NCBI GenBank assembly: GCA_026417035.1
Contig: JAOAEA010000041.1
Coordinates: 1 to 36,069 of the forward strand
Length of the DNA: 36,069 bases
Direction: 5' to 3'
From: Burkholderiales bacterium
GTDB lineage: Bacteria > Pseudomonadota > Gammaproteobacteria > Burkholderiales > SG8-39
Below are positions 25,538-33,816 of the stretch, piece after piece. Numbering within the stretch: the stretch's first letter is position 1; each line of letters begins with the position of its first letter. Under the pieces are notes generated by a model. That model saw only the letters and a program-made list of their open reading frames with translations. It did no database searches and was not told where the DNA came from. Made by a program: the position numbers and the translations under genes.

Positions 25538-27415
25538 ATGGGCCAGCTCACGCTCATCGTCGTCCTCCCGCTCCTCGGGTTCCTGCTGAACGGGCTCGCC
25601 GGCGACCGCCTCGGCAAGGGCTTCGTGAGCGCGGTGGGCTGCGGCCTGCCGGCGGTCTCGTTCCTGCTCACCGTGAAGTGCTTCCTCGACCTCGCCGCCG
25701 GCGGCGACGCGCCGCTCGTCGAGACCGCCTACACCTGGGCGGCGGTGGGCGACTCCGCGTTCGCCGTCTCGTTCTGGTTCGACCGGCTCGCCGCCGTGAT
25801 GACGCTCATCGTCACCGGGGTGGGCACGCTCATCCACGTCTACTCGATCGGCTACATGCACGCCGACCGCAGCTACGCGCGCTACTTCGCGTACCTGAAT
25901 CTCTTCCTTTTCTTCATGCTGCTCCTCGTGCTCGGCAAGTCCCTGCTCGTGCTCTTCGTGGGCTGGGAAGGGGTGGGGCTCGCCTCCTACCTCCTCATCG
26001 GCTTCTGGTTCGAGGACATGGACAAGGCGCGCGCCGGGAAGAAGGCGTTCATCGCCAACCGCATCGGCGACGCCGGCTTCCTGCTCGGGATGTTCGTCCT
26101 GTACTCGGCGCTCGGCACGCTCGAGATGGACCGCATCAACGCGGCGTTCTCGGCAAGCCCGCTGCCGGCGGTGTCGGCGAGCCTGATCGGCGTGCTGCTC
26201 TTCGTCGGCGCGACCGGCAAGTCGGCGCAGATCCCCCTCTACGTTTGGCTCCCGGACGCGATGGCCGGCCCGACGCCGGTCTCGGCCCTCATCCACGCGG
26301 CGACGATGGTGACGGCCGGCGTGTACATGGTCGCCCGCCTCGCGCCGGTCTACGTGCACGCGCCCGAGGCCTCGCAGCTCGTCGCGTTCGTCGGCGCGCT
26401 CACCGCGATCTTCGCGGCCACCATCGCCATCGCCCAGACCGACATCAAGAAGGTGCTCGCCTATTCGACGGTGTCGCAGCTCGGCTTCATGTTCGTGGCG
26501 CTCGGGGTGGGCGCCTACGGCGTCGCGGTGTTCCACGTGTACACGCACGCCTTCTTCAAGGCCTGCCTGTTCCTCGGCGCCGGCAGCGTCATCCACGCCC
26601 TCTCGGGCGAGCAGGACATCCGCAAGATGGGGGGGCTCGCCCGCAAGATCCCGGTCACGTTCGTCACGTTCCTGGTCGCGACCGCGGCGATCGCCGGGAT
26701 CCCGCCGCTCGCCGGGTTCTTCTCGAAGGACGAGATCCTCTGGTTCGCGTTCGCCTCCGGGCGCGGCGGCTCGACCCTGCTGTGGCTCGTGATGTCGGCC
26801 ACCGCGCTCCTCACCGCCTTCTACATGTTCCGGCTGCTGTGGCTCACCTTCTTCGGACGCTCGCGCATGGATCCCGAGGTCGAGCACCACGTGCACGAGT
26901 CGCCGCTTTCGATGACCGCGGTGCTCGCGGTGCTCGCCCTGCTCTCGGCGGTCGGCGGCTTCCTCTCGATCCCGCACTTCCTCGAGCCGCAACTCCCGCT
27001 GCCCGCGGTGCCCGAGGCGCTTGCACGCTACCAGACGCCGCTGGTCGCCGTGGCGGTCGCGATCGGCCTCGCGGGCCTCGCTGCCGCGGCGTTCGTCTAC
27101 GGCGGCACGGGCGAGCGGGCCCGGCGCCTCGCGCAGCGCTTCGCGGGCGTGCACCGCGTGCTCTACGACAAGTACTACGTGGACGAGCTCTACGACGCCG
27201 TGCTCGCGCGGCCGCTCCTCTGGGTCTCGGAGAAGGTGTTCCTCGGCCTCGGCGACCGGAAGCTGCTCGACGGCACCCTGAACGGCATGGCGGCGCTCGC
27301 GAGCCGCGGTGCCGGCCTGCTCGGGCGCGTGCAGATCGGAAGCCTCCAGTTCTACGCCTTCCTCGTCCTGGCGGCGACGGTGGCGGTGATCCTGTGGAGC
27401 TGGCGCCATGTCTGA
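25538..27415 (+). CDS. nuoL: NADH-quinone oxidoreductase subunit L
   Basis: Distal antiporter-like subunit of 625 residues with the long lateral helix at its C-terminus. Conserved elements: LFVGWEGVGLASYLLIGFWF with the key Glu near residue 144, KKAFIANRIGDAGF, KSAQIPLYVWLPDAMAGPTP with the pumping Lys near 230, and TDIKKVLAYSTVSQLGFM. The C-terminal segment VHRVLYDKYYVDELYDAV is normal for NuoL. Overlaps nuoM by 8 bases. Length close to E. coli NuoL. Confidence 0.95.
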   Translation: MGQLTLIVVLPLLGFLLNGLAGDRLGKGFVSAVGCGLPAVSFLLTVKCFLDLAAGGDAPLVETAYTWAAVGDSAFAVSFWFDRLAAVMTLIVTGVGTLIHVYSIGYMHADRSYARYFAYLNLFLFFMLLLVLGKSLLVLFVGWEGVGLASYLLIGFWFEDMDKARAGKKAFIANRIGDAGFLLGMFVLYSALGTLEMDRINAAFSASPLPAVSASLIGVLLFVGATGKSAQIPLYVWLPDAMAGPTPVSALIHAATMVTAGVYMVARLAPVYVHAPEASQLVAFVGALTAIFAATIAIAQTDIKKVLAYSTVSQLGFMFVALGVGAYGVAVFHVYTHAFFKACLFLGAGSVIHALSGEQDIRKMGGLARKIPVTFVTFLVATAAIAGIPPLAGFFSKDEILWFAFASGRGGSTLLWLVMSATALLTAFYMFRLLWLTFFGRSRMDPEVEHHVHESPLSMTAVLAVLALLSAVGGFLSIPHFLEPQLPLPAVPEALARYQTPLVAVAVAIGLAGLAAAAFVYGGTGERARRLAQRFAGVHRVLYDKYYVDELYDAVLARPLLWVSEKVFLGLGDRKLLDGTLNGMAALASRGAGLLGRVQIGSLQFYAFLVLAATVAVILWSWRHV

Positions 27416-28967
27416 CGCCGCGCTGCTCAACGTCGTCCTGTGGCTGCCGGTGGCAGGCATGCTCGCGATCGCGGCCCTGCCCAAGGGCGCCGACGACGCC
27501 GTGCGCTGGCTCGCGTTCGCCGTGATGGTGGCGCAGCTGCTCGCCACGGCGGCGCTCTACGGCCGCTTCGACCCCGCGGTGGCGGGCCTGCAGTTCGAGA
27601 CGCGCGTGCCGTGGATCCCGGACTGGGGCGTTCACTACCAGATCGGGCTCGACGGCTACAACGTGCTGCTCGTCATGCTCACGGCGTTCCTCGGTCCGCT
27701 GGTCGTCGCCGGGGCCTTCTCCGCGATCCGGCAGGACGTGAAGCTCTTCCACGCGATGGTGTTCCTGATCCAGTTCGCGATGCTCGGCACCTTCGTCGCG
27801 CAGGATCTGTTCGTCTTCTACGTCTTCTGGGAGACGATGCTCATCCCGATGTTCGTGATCATCGGGGTCTGGGGCGGCGAGCGGCGCATCTACGCGACCC
27901 TGAAGTTCGTCCTGTACACCGCCTTCGGCAGCATCTTGATGCTCGCCGCGGTGATCTACCTCGTCTGGGCGCTCTACCAGGCGAGCGGCGAGGTGTCGTT
28001 CGCGTTCGCGGACCTCTACCGGGTGGCGCTCCCGGTCGACGTGCAGGCGCTGCTCCTGGCGGCGTTCGCGCTCTCCTTCGCGATCAAGGTGCCGATGGTG
28101 CCGCTGCACACGTGGCTCCCGGACGCGCACGTCGAGGCGCCGACCGCCGGCTCGGTGATCCTCGCCGGCGTGCTCCTCAAGATGGGCACGTACGGCTTCA
28201 TGAAGCTCGGCTTCCCGCTCTTCCCCGAGGCCACCCGCCTCGCCATTCCGCTCGTGATGGCGCTCTCCGTGGTGAGCATCGTGTACGGCGCCTGCCTCGC
28301 GCTCGTGCAGACCGACATCAAGAAGATCATCGCCTACTCGTCGATCAGCCACCTCGGCTACGTGATGCTCGGGCTGGCGAGCCTCGACCTCCTCGGCATC
28401 CAGGGCGCGGTGATCCAGATGGTGAGCCACGGGCTCACCGCCGCCGGGCTCTTCCTCATGGTGGGGATGATCTACGAGCGCTGCCACACCCGCGACCTCG
28501 CGGCCTACGGCGGGCTCGCGAAGGCGCTGCCGGTCTATTCGGTGTTCTTCATGATCCTCACGCTCGCGTCGGTGGGCCTGCCGACGACGAGTGGCTTCAC
28601 CGGCGAGTTCCTGGTGCTCGCGGGCGCGTTCCGCTCGTCGTGGCTCGCCTTCCAGGCGGGCGGCAGCGGTTTCAACCTGGCCATGGCGTCGCTCGCGGTG
28701 GCGGGCGTCGTGCTCGGCGCCCTCTACATGCTCTGGTTCGCGCAGCGCTTCCTCTTCGGCGCCGCGAAGGTGCCGCACGCGCCGGTGCCCGACCTCAACC
28801 TGCGCGAGAAGCTCGTGCTCGCGGCGATCGTCGCCGCGGTGTTCGCGCTCGGGCTCTACCCGGCCCCGGCGATGGAGAAGACCGAGCTCGCGGCGAAGGA
28901 ATACCAGCGCCTGGTCGCCGGCGCGCCGGCCGCGAAGCAGGCGCGCGCCGAAGGGAGCGCGCGATGA
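27408..28967 (+). CDS. nuoM: NADH-quinone oxidoreductase subunit M
   Basis: Antiporter-like membrane subunit of 519 residues. Key residues are in VFYVFWETMLIPMFVIIG (Glu near residue 142), AIKVPMVPLHTWLPDAHVEA (Lys near 225) and TDIKKIIAYSSISHLGYV. About fourteen helices. The C-terminal 40 residues are hydrophilic and Ala-rich, extending slightly beyond the last helix. Ends in ATGA overlap with nuoN. Confidence 0.95.
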   Translation: MSDAALLNVVLWLPVAGMLAIAALPKGADDAVRWLAFAVMVAQLLATAALYGRFDPAVAGLQFETRVPWIPDWGVHYQIGLDGYNVLLVMLTAFLGPLVVAGAFSAIRQDVKLFHAMVFLIQFAMLGTFVAQDLFVFYVFWETMLIPMFVIIGVWGGERRIYATLKFVLYTAFGSILMLAAVIYLVWALYQASGEVSFAFADLYRVALPVDVQALLLAAFALSFAIKVPMVPLHTWLPDAHVEAPTAGSVILAGVLLKMGTYGFMKLGFPLFPEATRLAIPLVMALSVVSIVYGACLALVQTDIKKIIAYSSISHLGYVMLGLASLDLLGIQGAVIQMVSHGLTAAGLFLMVGMIYERCHTRDLAAYGGLAKALPVYSVFFMILTLASVGLPTTSGFTGEFLVLAGAFRSSWLAFQAGGSGFNLAMASLAVAGVVLGALYMLWFAQRFLFGAAKVPHAPVPDLNLREKLVLAAIVAAVFALGLYPAPAMEKTELAAKEYQRLVAGAPAAKQARAEGSAR

Positions 28968-30349
28968 GCTGGCAGGCCGTCATCGTCGGGATGCTCCCCG
29001 AGAACCTGCTGCTCGCGGGGATGGTCGCGATCATCGTGCTCGAGATCGCGGGCGGCCCGCGCCGCGCCGCGCTGCCGCTCGCGGTGCTCGCCGTCGCCGC
29101 GGCGACGCTCGCGGCCCTGCTGCTCGCGCTTGCCGGCGCCGAGGGCGCGCCGTTCCCGGGCCAGTTCTCGGTGACGCCGCCGACGCTGCTCGCCAAGGCG
29201 ATCGTGATCGGCCTCGCGCTCCCGGTGCTGCTCCTTTCGTCGGACGAGTTCTCCGGCGGCGAGTTCCACCTGCTCCTGCTCGCCTCCCTCTACGGGGTGT
29301 GCCTGCTCCTCTCGTCGGACAGCTTCCTCACGCTGTTCCTCGGCCTCGAGATCATGTCGCTGCCGGTCTATGCGCTCGTCCTGCTCGCCTTCCGGCGGCC
29401 GCAGAGCGCGGAGGCCGCGCTCAAGTACCTCGTGCTCTCCGGCGCCGCGAGCGCGACGTTCCTGCTCGGCGTGTCGTTCCTCTACGGCGGAACCGGGTCG
29501 CTCGGCATCGAGGCGTTCGCGGTGGCGCTCGAGGCGTCCGAGCCGATGGCGGTCGCGGCCGTCGCGCTGGTGGTGATCGCGTTCTTCCTGAAGGCCGCGG
29601 TGGTGCCGTTCCACACCTGGGCACCGGACGCCTACGAGGGCGCGAGCATCCCCGTCACCGCCTACATGGCCACCGTCGTCAAGGCCGGCGCGGTGCTCGC
29701 GCTGCTGCGGCTCTTCGGCACGGCGCCGCTCTCGCCGCGCGCCATCGAGCTGCTCGCGATCCTGCCGCTCGTGTCGATCGTGTGGGGGAACCTCGCCGCG
29801 ATGCGCCAGCCGGGCTTTCGCCGCATGATCGCCTACTCGTCGATCGCGCACGCGGGCTACCTCTTCTACGCCTTCCTCGGCGCCGGCGCGGGTCGCTTCC
29901 AGGCGGTCGTCTTCTACGTGCTCGCCTACGGGCTCACGAACCTCGCCGCCTTCGCGTCGATCCCGGCCGCGGCCGACGACGCCGCGCGCGACCGCCTCGA
30001 CAGCCTGAAGGGCCTCTTCCAGCGCGAGCCCTACGCCGCGCTCGTGCTCGCGATGGCGATGCTCTCACTCGCCGGCATCCCGCCGTTCCCGGGCTTCGTC
30101 GCCAAATTCCTCGTCTTCAAGAACGTCATGGCGGCGGGCTACACCACCTATGCGGTGCTCGGCCTGGTGGCGAGCTACCTGGGGATCTACTTCTACCTGC
30201 GCGTCGTCCAGTACGCGTTCATGAGCGCGCCCGAGGCCGTCCCCGCCCCGGGGACCGTCGGCCGCGCGGCGCTCGCCGCGAGCGTTCTCTGCCTCGCGCC
30301 GGTCGTGCTGCTGACGCTGTTCCCCGGCTGGGTGATCGCGCTGCTCTGA
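28964..30349 (+). CDS. nuoN: NADH-quinone oxidoreductase subunit N
   Basis: Antiporter-like membrane subunit of 461 residues, last gene of the operon. LTLFLGLEIMSLPVYALV holds the conserved Glu near residue 130, FFLKAAVVPFHTWAPDAYEGA the pumping Lys near 210, and FRRMIAYSSIAHAGYL the conserved segment of helix 10. Numbers and order of helices agree with NuoN. A GC-rich hairpin lies just downstream, before the convergent cNMP-domain gene. Confidence 0.95.
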   Translation: MSWQAVIVGMLPENLLLAGMVAIIVLEIAGGPRRAALPLAVLAVAAATLAALLLALAGAEGAPFPGQFSVTPPTLLAKAIVIGLALPVLLLSSDEFSGGEFHLLLLASLYGVCLLLSSDSFLTLFLGLEIMSLPVYALVLLAFRRPQSAEAALKYLVLSGAASATFLLGVSFLYGGTGSLGIEAFAVALEASEPMAVAAVALVVIAFFLKAAVVPFHTWAPDAYEGASIPVTAYMATVVKAGAVLALLRLFGTAPLSPRAIELLAILPLVSIVWGNLAAMRQPGFRRMIAYSSIAHAGYLFYAFLGAGAGRFQAVVFYVLAYGLTNLAAFASIPAAADDAARDRLDSLKGLFQREPYAALVLAMAMLSLAGIPPFPGFVAKFLVFKNVMAAGYTTYAVLGLVASYLGIYFYLRVVQYAFMSAPEAVPAPGTVGRAALAASVLCLAPVVLLTLFPGWVIALL

Positions 30350-30364
30350 CACCCACCGGACGAG

Positions 30365-30388
30365 GGGCGGGCCGTCCCCTTCCCGCCC
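30365..30388. terminator. Possible bidirectional terminator hairpin
   Basis: GGGCGGG, ten-base loop, CCCGCCC: perfect 7-bp arms between the convergent ends of nuoN and the cNMP-domain gene. No T-run follows on either strand, so intrinsic termination is uncertain; position is the main support. Confidence 0.35.
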
Positions 30389-30419
30389 GCGCTCACCGGA
30401 CGCGCGGGAGGGCGCGCGC

Positions 30420-30899
30420 TCAGGCCCCCGCCTTCTTCGCCACCGGCGAGAACGAATCGATCAGTTGCAGCCGCGTCGCCTCGAGGCGTTCCGCCACCAC
30501 CGCGAGGAGGCGGTGCATCAGCGCGTAACCGAACGAAGGGTCGTCCTTGCACGCGGCGAGCAGCTCGGCTCCGCCAAACCGCAGCGCCTCGACCGGGCCG
30601 AGCGCGCGCGCCTGGAAATGCTTCTGGCTGCCCGCGAGCAGCGTCGACCAGCCGAGCTCGTCACCCGCGCCGAGCGTCTGCACCCTGAGCATCCGCCCGT
30701 CGGCGAGCATCTCGAGCCCCACCCGGCCCGAGACGATCAGGTAGAAATAGGGGGAGTCCTCGCCCTCGCGGAAGATCACCTGGTCCGGCGCGAACCGGAC
30801 TTCCTCCGCGAGCCCCTTCAGCTTCTCGATGTGCTGCGGCTGGAATTCGTCCTCGACGAACGGATGCTTCGCGAGCTCCGGGAGCTTCAGTGCCGTCAT
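30420..30899 (-). CDS. Stand-alone cyclic-nucleotide-binding-domain protein
   Basis: Protein of 159 residues with one cNMP-binding (CRP effector) domain: HIEKLKGLAEEVRF, then VIFREGEDSPYFYLIVSGRVGLEM near residues 41-64 and GAGDELGWSTLLAGSQKHFQARA near 77-100. The Arg that binds the nucleotide phosphate in CRP has no clear equivalent (the segment is LAGSQKHFQARAL), so it may not bind cAMP. The C-terminus ends after the long helix (ERLEATRLQLIDSF) with no winged helix, so it should not bind DNA by itself. A strong GAGGAGGGAAGG Shine-Dalgarno precedes ATG 30899. Gene lies 29 bases after fumarase, probably in the same transcript; role unknown. Confidence 0.85.
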   Translation of the reverse strand: MTALKLPELAKHPFVEDEFQPQHIEKLKGLAEEVRFAPDQVIFREGEDSPYFYLIVSGRVGLEMLADGRMLRVQTLGAGDELGWSTLLAGSQKHFQARALGPVEALRFGGAELLAACKDDPSFGYALMHRLLAVVAERLEATRLQLIDSFSPVAKKAGA

Positions 30900-30928
30900 G
30901 GCCTTCCCTCCTCTGCGTCGGCCGGCCG

Positions 30929-32443
30929 CTACGCGGCGACGACCGGGATCTTGCCGATCTTCGCGCGCCACTCCGCCGGCCCGGACTTGTGCACGGCGTT
31001 GCCCTGCGCGTCCACCGCCACCGTGACCGGCATGTCGCGCACCTCGAACTCGTAGATCGCCTCCATGCCGAGGTCGGCGAACGCGAGCACCTTCGAGGCG
31101 CGGATCGCCTTCGAGACGAGGTACGCCGCGCCGCCCACGGCGATGCAGTAGACCGCGCCGTGCTTGCGGATCGACTCGATCGCCCCCGGGCCGCGCTCGG
31201 ACTTGCCGATCATGCCGATGAGGCCGGTGTGCGCGAGCATCGGCTCGACGAACTTGTCCATGCGCGAGGACGTCGTCGGCCCCGCCGGCCCCACCACCTC
31301 GTCGCGCACCGGATCGACCGGGCCCACGTAGTAGATGAAGCGGTTCGTGAAGTCGACCGGCAGCTTCTCGCCACGGGCGAGCATCTCGACGAGGCGCTTG
31401 TGCGCGGCGTCGCGCCCGGTGAGGATCTTCCCCGAGAGCAGCAGCCGGTCGCCGGCCCTGAACTGAGCGAGGTCGGCCCTGGTGAGCTGCCCGACATCGA
31501 CGCGCCGCGCCGCCGAGAAGTCGAGCGCGAGCTTCGGCCAGTCCTCGAGCGAAGGCGGCTCGAGGTGCGCCGGCCCGCTGCCGTCGAGCACGAAGTGCGC
31601 GTGGCGCGTCGCCGCGCAGTTCGGGAGCAGCGCGACCGGCTTCGACGCCGCGTGGGTCGGGAATTCGCTCACCTTCACGTCGAGCACGGTGGTGAGGCCG
31701 CCGAGCCCCTGCGCGCCGATGCCGAGCGCGTTCACCTTCTCGTAGAGCTCGACGCGCAGCGCCTCGGCGTGCGTCTTCGGCCCGCGCGCGAGGAGCTCGG
31801 GCATGTCGATCGGGTCCATCATCGCCCACTTCGCCATGAGCATCGCCTTCTCGGGCGTGCCGCCGATGCCGAGCGAGAGCAGGCCGGGCGGGCACCAGTC
31901 GGCGCCCATCGTCGGCACCACGGAGAGCACCCAGTCGACGATGCTGTCGTTCGGCAGCAGCATCGCGAACTTCGACTTGTTCTCCGAGCCGCCGCCCTTG
32001 GCGGCCACGATCACCTCGACCCGGTCGCCCGGCACCATCTCGACGTGCACCACCGCCGGGGTGTTGTCGCGCGTGTTCAGGCGCTTGCCGTCCGGGTCGG
32101 CGAGCACGGAGGCGCGCAGCTTGTTGTCCGGATGCGTGTAGGCGCGACGCACGCCCTCGTCCACCATTTCCTGCAGGCTCAGGCGCGCGTCCCAGCGCGC
32201 GTCCATCCCGATGCGCAGGAACGCGATCGCGATGCCCGTGTCCTGGCAGATCGGCCGGTGGCCCTCGGCCGCCATGCGCGAGTTGATGAGGATCTGCGCC
32301 ATCGCGTCCTTCGCGGCCGGCGACTGCTCCCGCAGGTACGCCCCGTGGAGGTTGCGGATGTAGTCGGCCGGGTGATAGTAGGAGATGAACTGGAACGCGT
32401 CGGCGACCGACTGGATGAAGTCTTCCTGCCTGATGGCGGCCAT
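30929..32443 (-). CDS. Class I (iron-sulfur) fumarate hydratase
   Basis: Oxygen-sensitive fumarase of 504 residues that interconverts malate and fumarate using a [4Fe-4S] cluster. The cluster cysteines are C66 (RPICQDTG), C184 (GADWCPPG) and C276 (LLPNCAATRH). KGGGSENKSKFAML and SVVPTMGADWCPPG are class I signatures; GPTTSSRMDKFVEPML marks the C-terminal domain, here fused as in FumA/FumB. ATG 32443 (MAAIRQEDF) is preferred over 26 codons upstream of poor quality. It can supply fumarate to the reductase encoded by frdCAB. The paralogue pair L-tartrate dehydratase is less likely because both domains are in one chain. Confidence 0.94.
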   Translation of the reverse strand: MAAIRQEDFIQSVADAFQFISYYHPADYIRNLHGAYLREQSPAAKDAMAQILINSRMAAEGHRPICQDTGIAIAFLRIGMDARWDARLSLQEMVDEGVRRAYTHPDNKLRASVLADPDGKRLNTRDNTPAVVHVEMVPGDRVEVIVAAKGGGSENKSKFAMLLPNDSIVDWVLSVVPTMGADWCPPGLLSLGIGGTPEKAMLMAKWAMMDPIDMPELLARGPKTHAEALRVELYEKVNALGIGAQGLGGLTTVLDVKVSEFPTHAASKPVALLPNCAATRHAHFVLDGSGPAHLEPPSLEDWPKLALDFSAARRVDVGQLTRADLAQFRAGDRLLLSGKILTGRDAAHKRLVEMLARGEKLPVDFTNRFIYYVGPVDPVRDEVVGPAGPTTSSRMDKFVEPMLAHTGLIGMIGKSERGPGAIESIRKHGAVYCIAVGGAAYLVSKAIRASKVLAFADLGMEAIYEFEVRDMPVTVAVDAQGNAVHKSGPAEWRAKIGKIPVVAA

Positions 32444-32475
32444 GGGTGAGCCTCGCGAGAGCGGATCGGGGTGGA

Positions 32476-32494
32476 CTCGGGTATCCCGCCCGAG
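32476..32494. promoter_or_regulatory. Inverted repeat upstream of fumarase
   Basis: CTCGGG, TATCCCG spacer, CCCGAG: perfect 6-bp arms 33-51 bases before the fumarase start. TATGCT on the minus strand (centred near 32497) could be a -10 box beside it. Operator or leader hairpin cannot be told apart. Confidence 0.25.
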
Positions 32495-32603
32495 CATAAG
32501 TCGCGGCGGGCCCGCCGGCAACGGAGGCTTCGCGGGCCGACGGCAGCGCAGACCGGGAGCCCCGGCCCACCGCGCTCGCCAGGGACGCGCGCGGCGCTGC
32601 GAC

Positions 32604-32622
32604 CCGGCCGGTATCCGGCCGG
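32604..32622. repeat. CCGGCCGG hairpin in the fumarase upstream region
   Basis: CCGGCCGG-TAT-CCGGCCGG, each arm itself palindromic, giving a very stable stem with a 3-base loop. It is one of several stems in the 304-base gene-free stretch 32444-32747; no open frame there looks coding. Confidence 0.35.
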
Positions 32623-32671
32623 AGGGGGAGCGCCCTCGGCGTTCCTCCGCCTAGGGAACGCCTGAACAAAT

Positions 32672-32685
32672 GGGGACACGTCCCC
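32672..32685. repeat. GGGGAC-AC-GTCCCC inverted repeat
   Basis: Perfect 6-bp arms with 2-base centre, preceded by CAAAT and followed by CCTTCG. Resembles the repeat at 13130-13144. May be a REP-type element scattered in this genome; only two such sites seen here. Confidence 0.35.
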
Positions 32686-32712
32686 CTTCGACCTCCGATG
32701 TCAGAGGAAGCC

Positions 32713-32737
32713 CTGATCGCTTCGGCGAATAGATCAG
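32713..32737. terminator. UUCG-type hairpin after the peroxidase-like gene
   Basis: TCGC-TTCG-GCGA at 32717-32728 within wider arms CTGATC/GATCAG. It lies 11 bases past the stop of the cytochrome c peroxidase-like gene. No T-run follows, so termination is a guess; it may stabilise the transcript end. Confidence 0.35.
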
Positions 32738-32747
32738 AGCTTCACAC

Positions 32748-33737
32748 CTAGGGGAGCTGTGGTGCCCGATACGGTTCGTCGCTCGTCAGGGCAGTGATGA
32801 ACGCGACGAGCTGGGCGATCTCCCGGTCCGAGAGGTTCGTGTCGACGAGGAGCGTGCTCTTGTTCGGGTCGGCGCCGCCGCCGCGCGCCATGTAACGGAC
32901 CGCGGCTTCGAGGGTCGCCGCGCTGCCGTCGTGGAAATAGGGCCCGGAGATCGCGGCCGAGCGCAGCGTCGGCGTCTTGAACGCCGACATGTCCTCCGGC
33001 TTCTTGGTGACGGCACCGCGCCCCGGATCCGGCTTCGCCTTGCCGGCTTCGAGCCCGATGTTGTGGAACTTGCTGTCCGTGTACACCGGCGGCGTGTGGC
33101 AGACCGAGCAGCGGCCCTTGCCCATGAAGATCTCGAACCCGGCACGCGCGTCGGCCGACACGGCGTTCGCGTCGCCCATCTCGTAGCGGTCCCAGGGTGA
33201 AGGCCCGCTCACCTTCGCGCGAAGATACGCGGCGAGGGCCTTCACGATGGCGTCCTGCGTCGGCGGCGTGCCGAAGACCTTCTGGAACTCGACGACGTAG
33301 GCCGGGACCGCGGCGATCCGCTCCGTGGCCTTCGCCGGGTCCGCGCTGATCTGCACGCGCCACGCGGCGAGCACCTGGGCCTCGAGCGTCGGCGCGCGGC
33401 CGTCCCAATAGAAGCTCTCCAGGTAGCCCACGTTGTACATGGTGGGTGTGTGCCGGGTGTTCATGTCGCCGTTGTCGCGACGCGAGAGCACGAGCCCGTC
33501 CGTCCAGCCCTTCTCGCGCAGGTGGCAGCTCGTGCATGCCATCTTCCCGCTTCCCGAGAGCCGCGGATCGATCCACAGCTTCGCACCGAGCGCGACCTTC
33601 TCAGGGGTCGTGGGATTGTCCGCCGGGCTGACGATCGGCGGCAGCTTGGAAAGACGCGGCTTGTCGTCCTTCAGCTCGTGCACGGCGCACGCGGCAAGCG
33701 CGAGCGCCGTGGCGGCGCAGACCACAGCTCCTCTCAT
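32748..33737 (-). CDS. Dihaem cytochrome c peroxidase/MauG-like lipoprotein
   Basis: Exported dihaem protein of 329 residues of the bacterial cytochrome c peroxidase/MauG family, which reduce hydrogen peroxide in the periplasm or oxidise protein partners. Two c-type haem motifs: CTSCH at 68-72 and CSVCH at 210-214. Conserved TPTMYNVGYLESFYWDGRA near 97-115 and SGPYFHDGSAATLEAAVRYM near 265-283. An N-terminal signal with lipobox LAAC (14-17) suggests membrane anchoring, which differs from the usual soluble peroxidase. Shine-Dalgarno AAGGGG precedes ATG 33737. It follows the formate dehydrogenase genes after 79 bases; may be separate. Peroxidase versus MauG-like role not decided. Confidence 0.88.
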   Translation of the reverse strand: MRGAVVCAATALALAACAVHELKDDKPRLSKLPPIVSPADNPTTPEKVALGAKLWIDPRLSGSGKMACTSCHLREKGWTDGLVLSRRDNGDMNTRHTPTMYNVGYLESFYWDGRAPTLEAQVLAAWRVQISADPAKATERIAAVPAYVVEFQKVFGTPPTQDAIVKALAAYLRAKVSGPSPWDRYEMGDANAVSADARAGFEIFMGKGRCSVCHTPPVYTDSKFHNIGLEAGKAKPDPGRGAVTKKPEDMSAFKTPTLRSAAISGPYFHDGSAATLEAAVRYMARGGGADPNKSTLLVDTNLSDREIAQLVAFITALTSDEPYRAPQLP

Positions 33738-33771
33738 GCCAAGCCCCTTTTCGAGATCACCACGCCGGCCC

Positions 33772-33792
33772 GGCCCGCCTGCCTCGCGGGCC
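33772..33792. terminator. GC-rich hairpin before the peroxidase-like gene
   Basis: GGCCCGC, 7-base loop, GCGGGCC, perfect 7-bp arms between the Ala-rich small gene and the peroxidase-like gene; the overlapping CGCGGGCCCGCG (33785-33796) is a perfect 12-bp palindrome. No T-run. Could end the formate dehydrogenase transcript. Confidence 0.3.
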
Positions 33793-33816
33793 CGCGGCCG
33801 CTCTGACGGCGGCGCC

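Noticed and set aside
28844..29196. Leftward open frames opposite nuoM and nuoN
   Set aside because: Codon-bias shadows in GC-rich DNA, no start signals and no recognisable domain.
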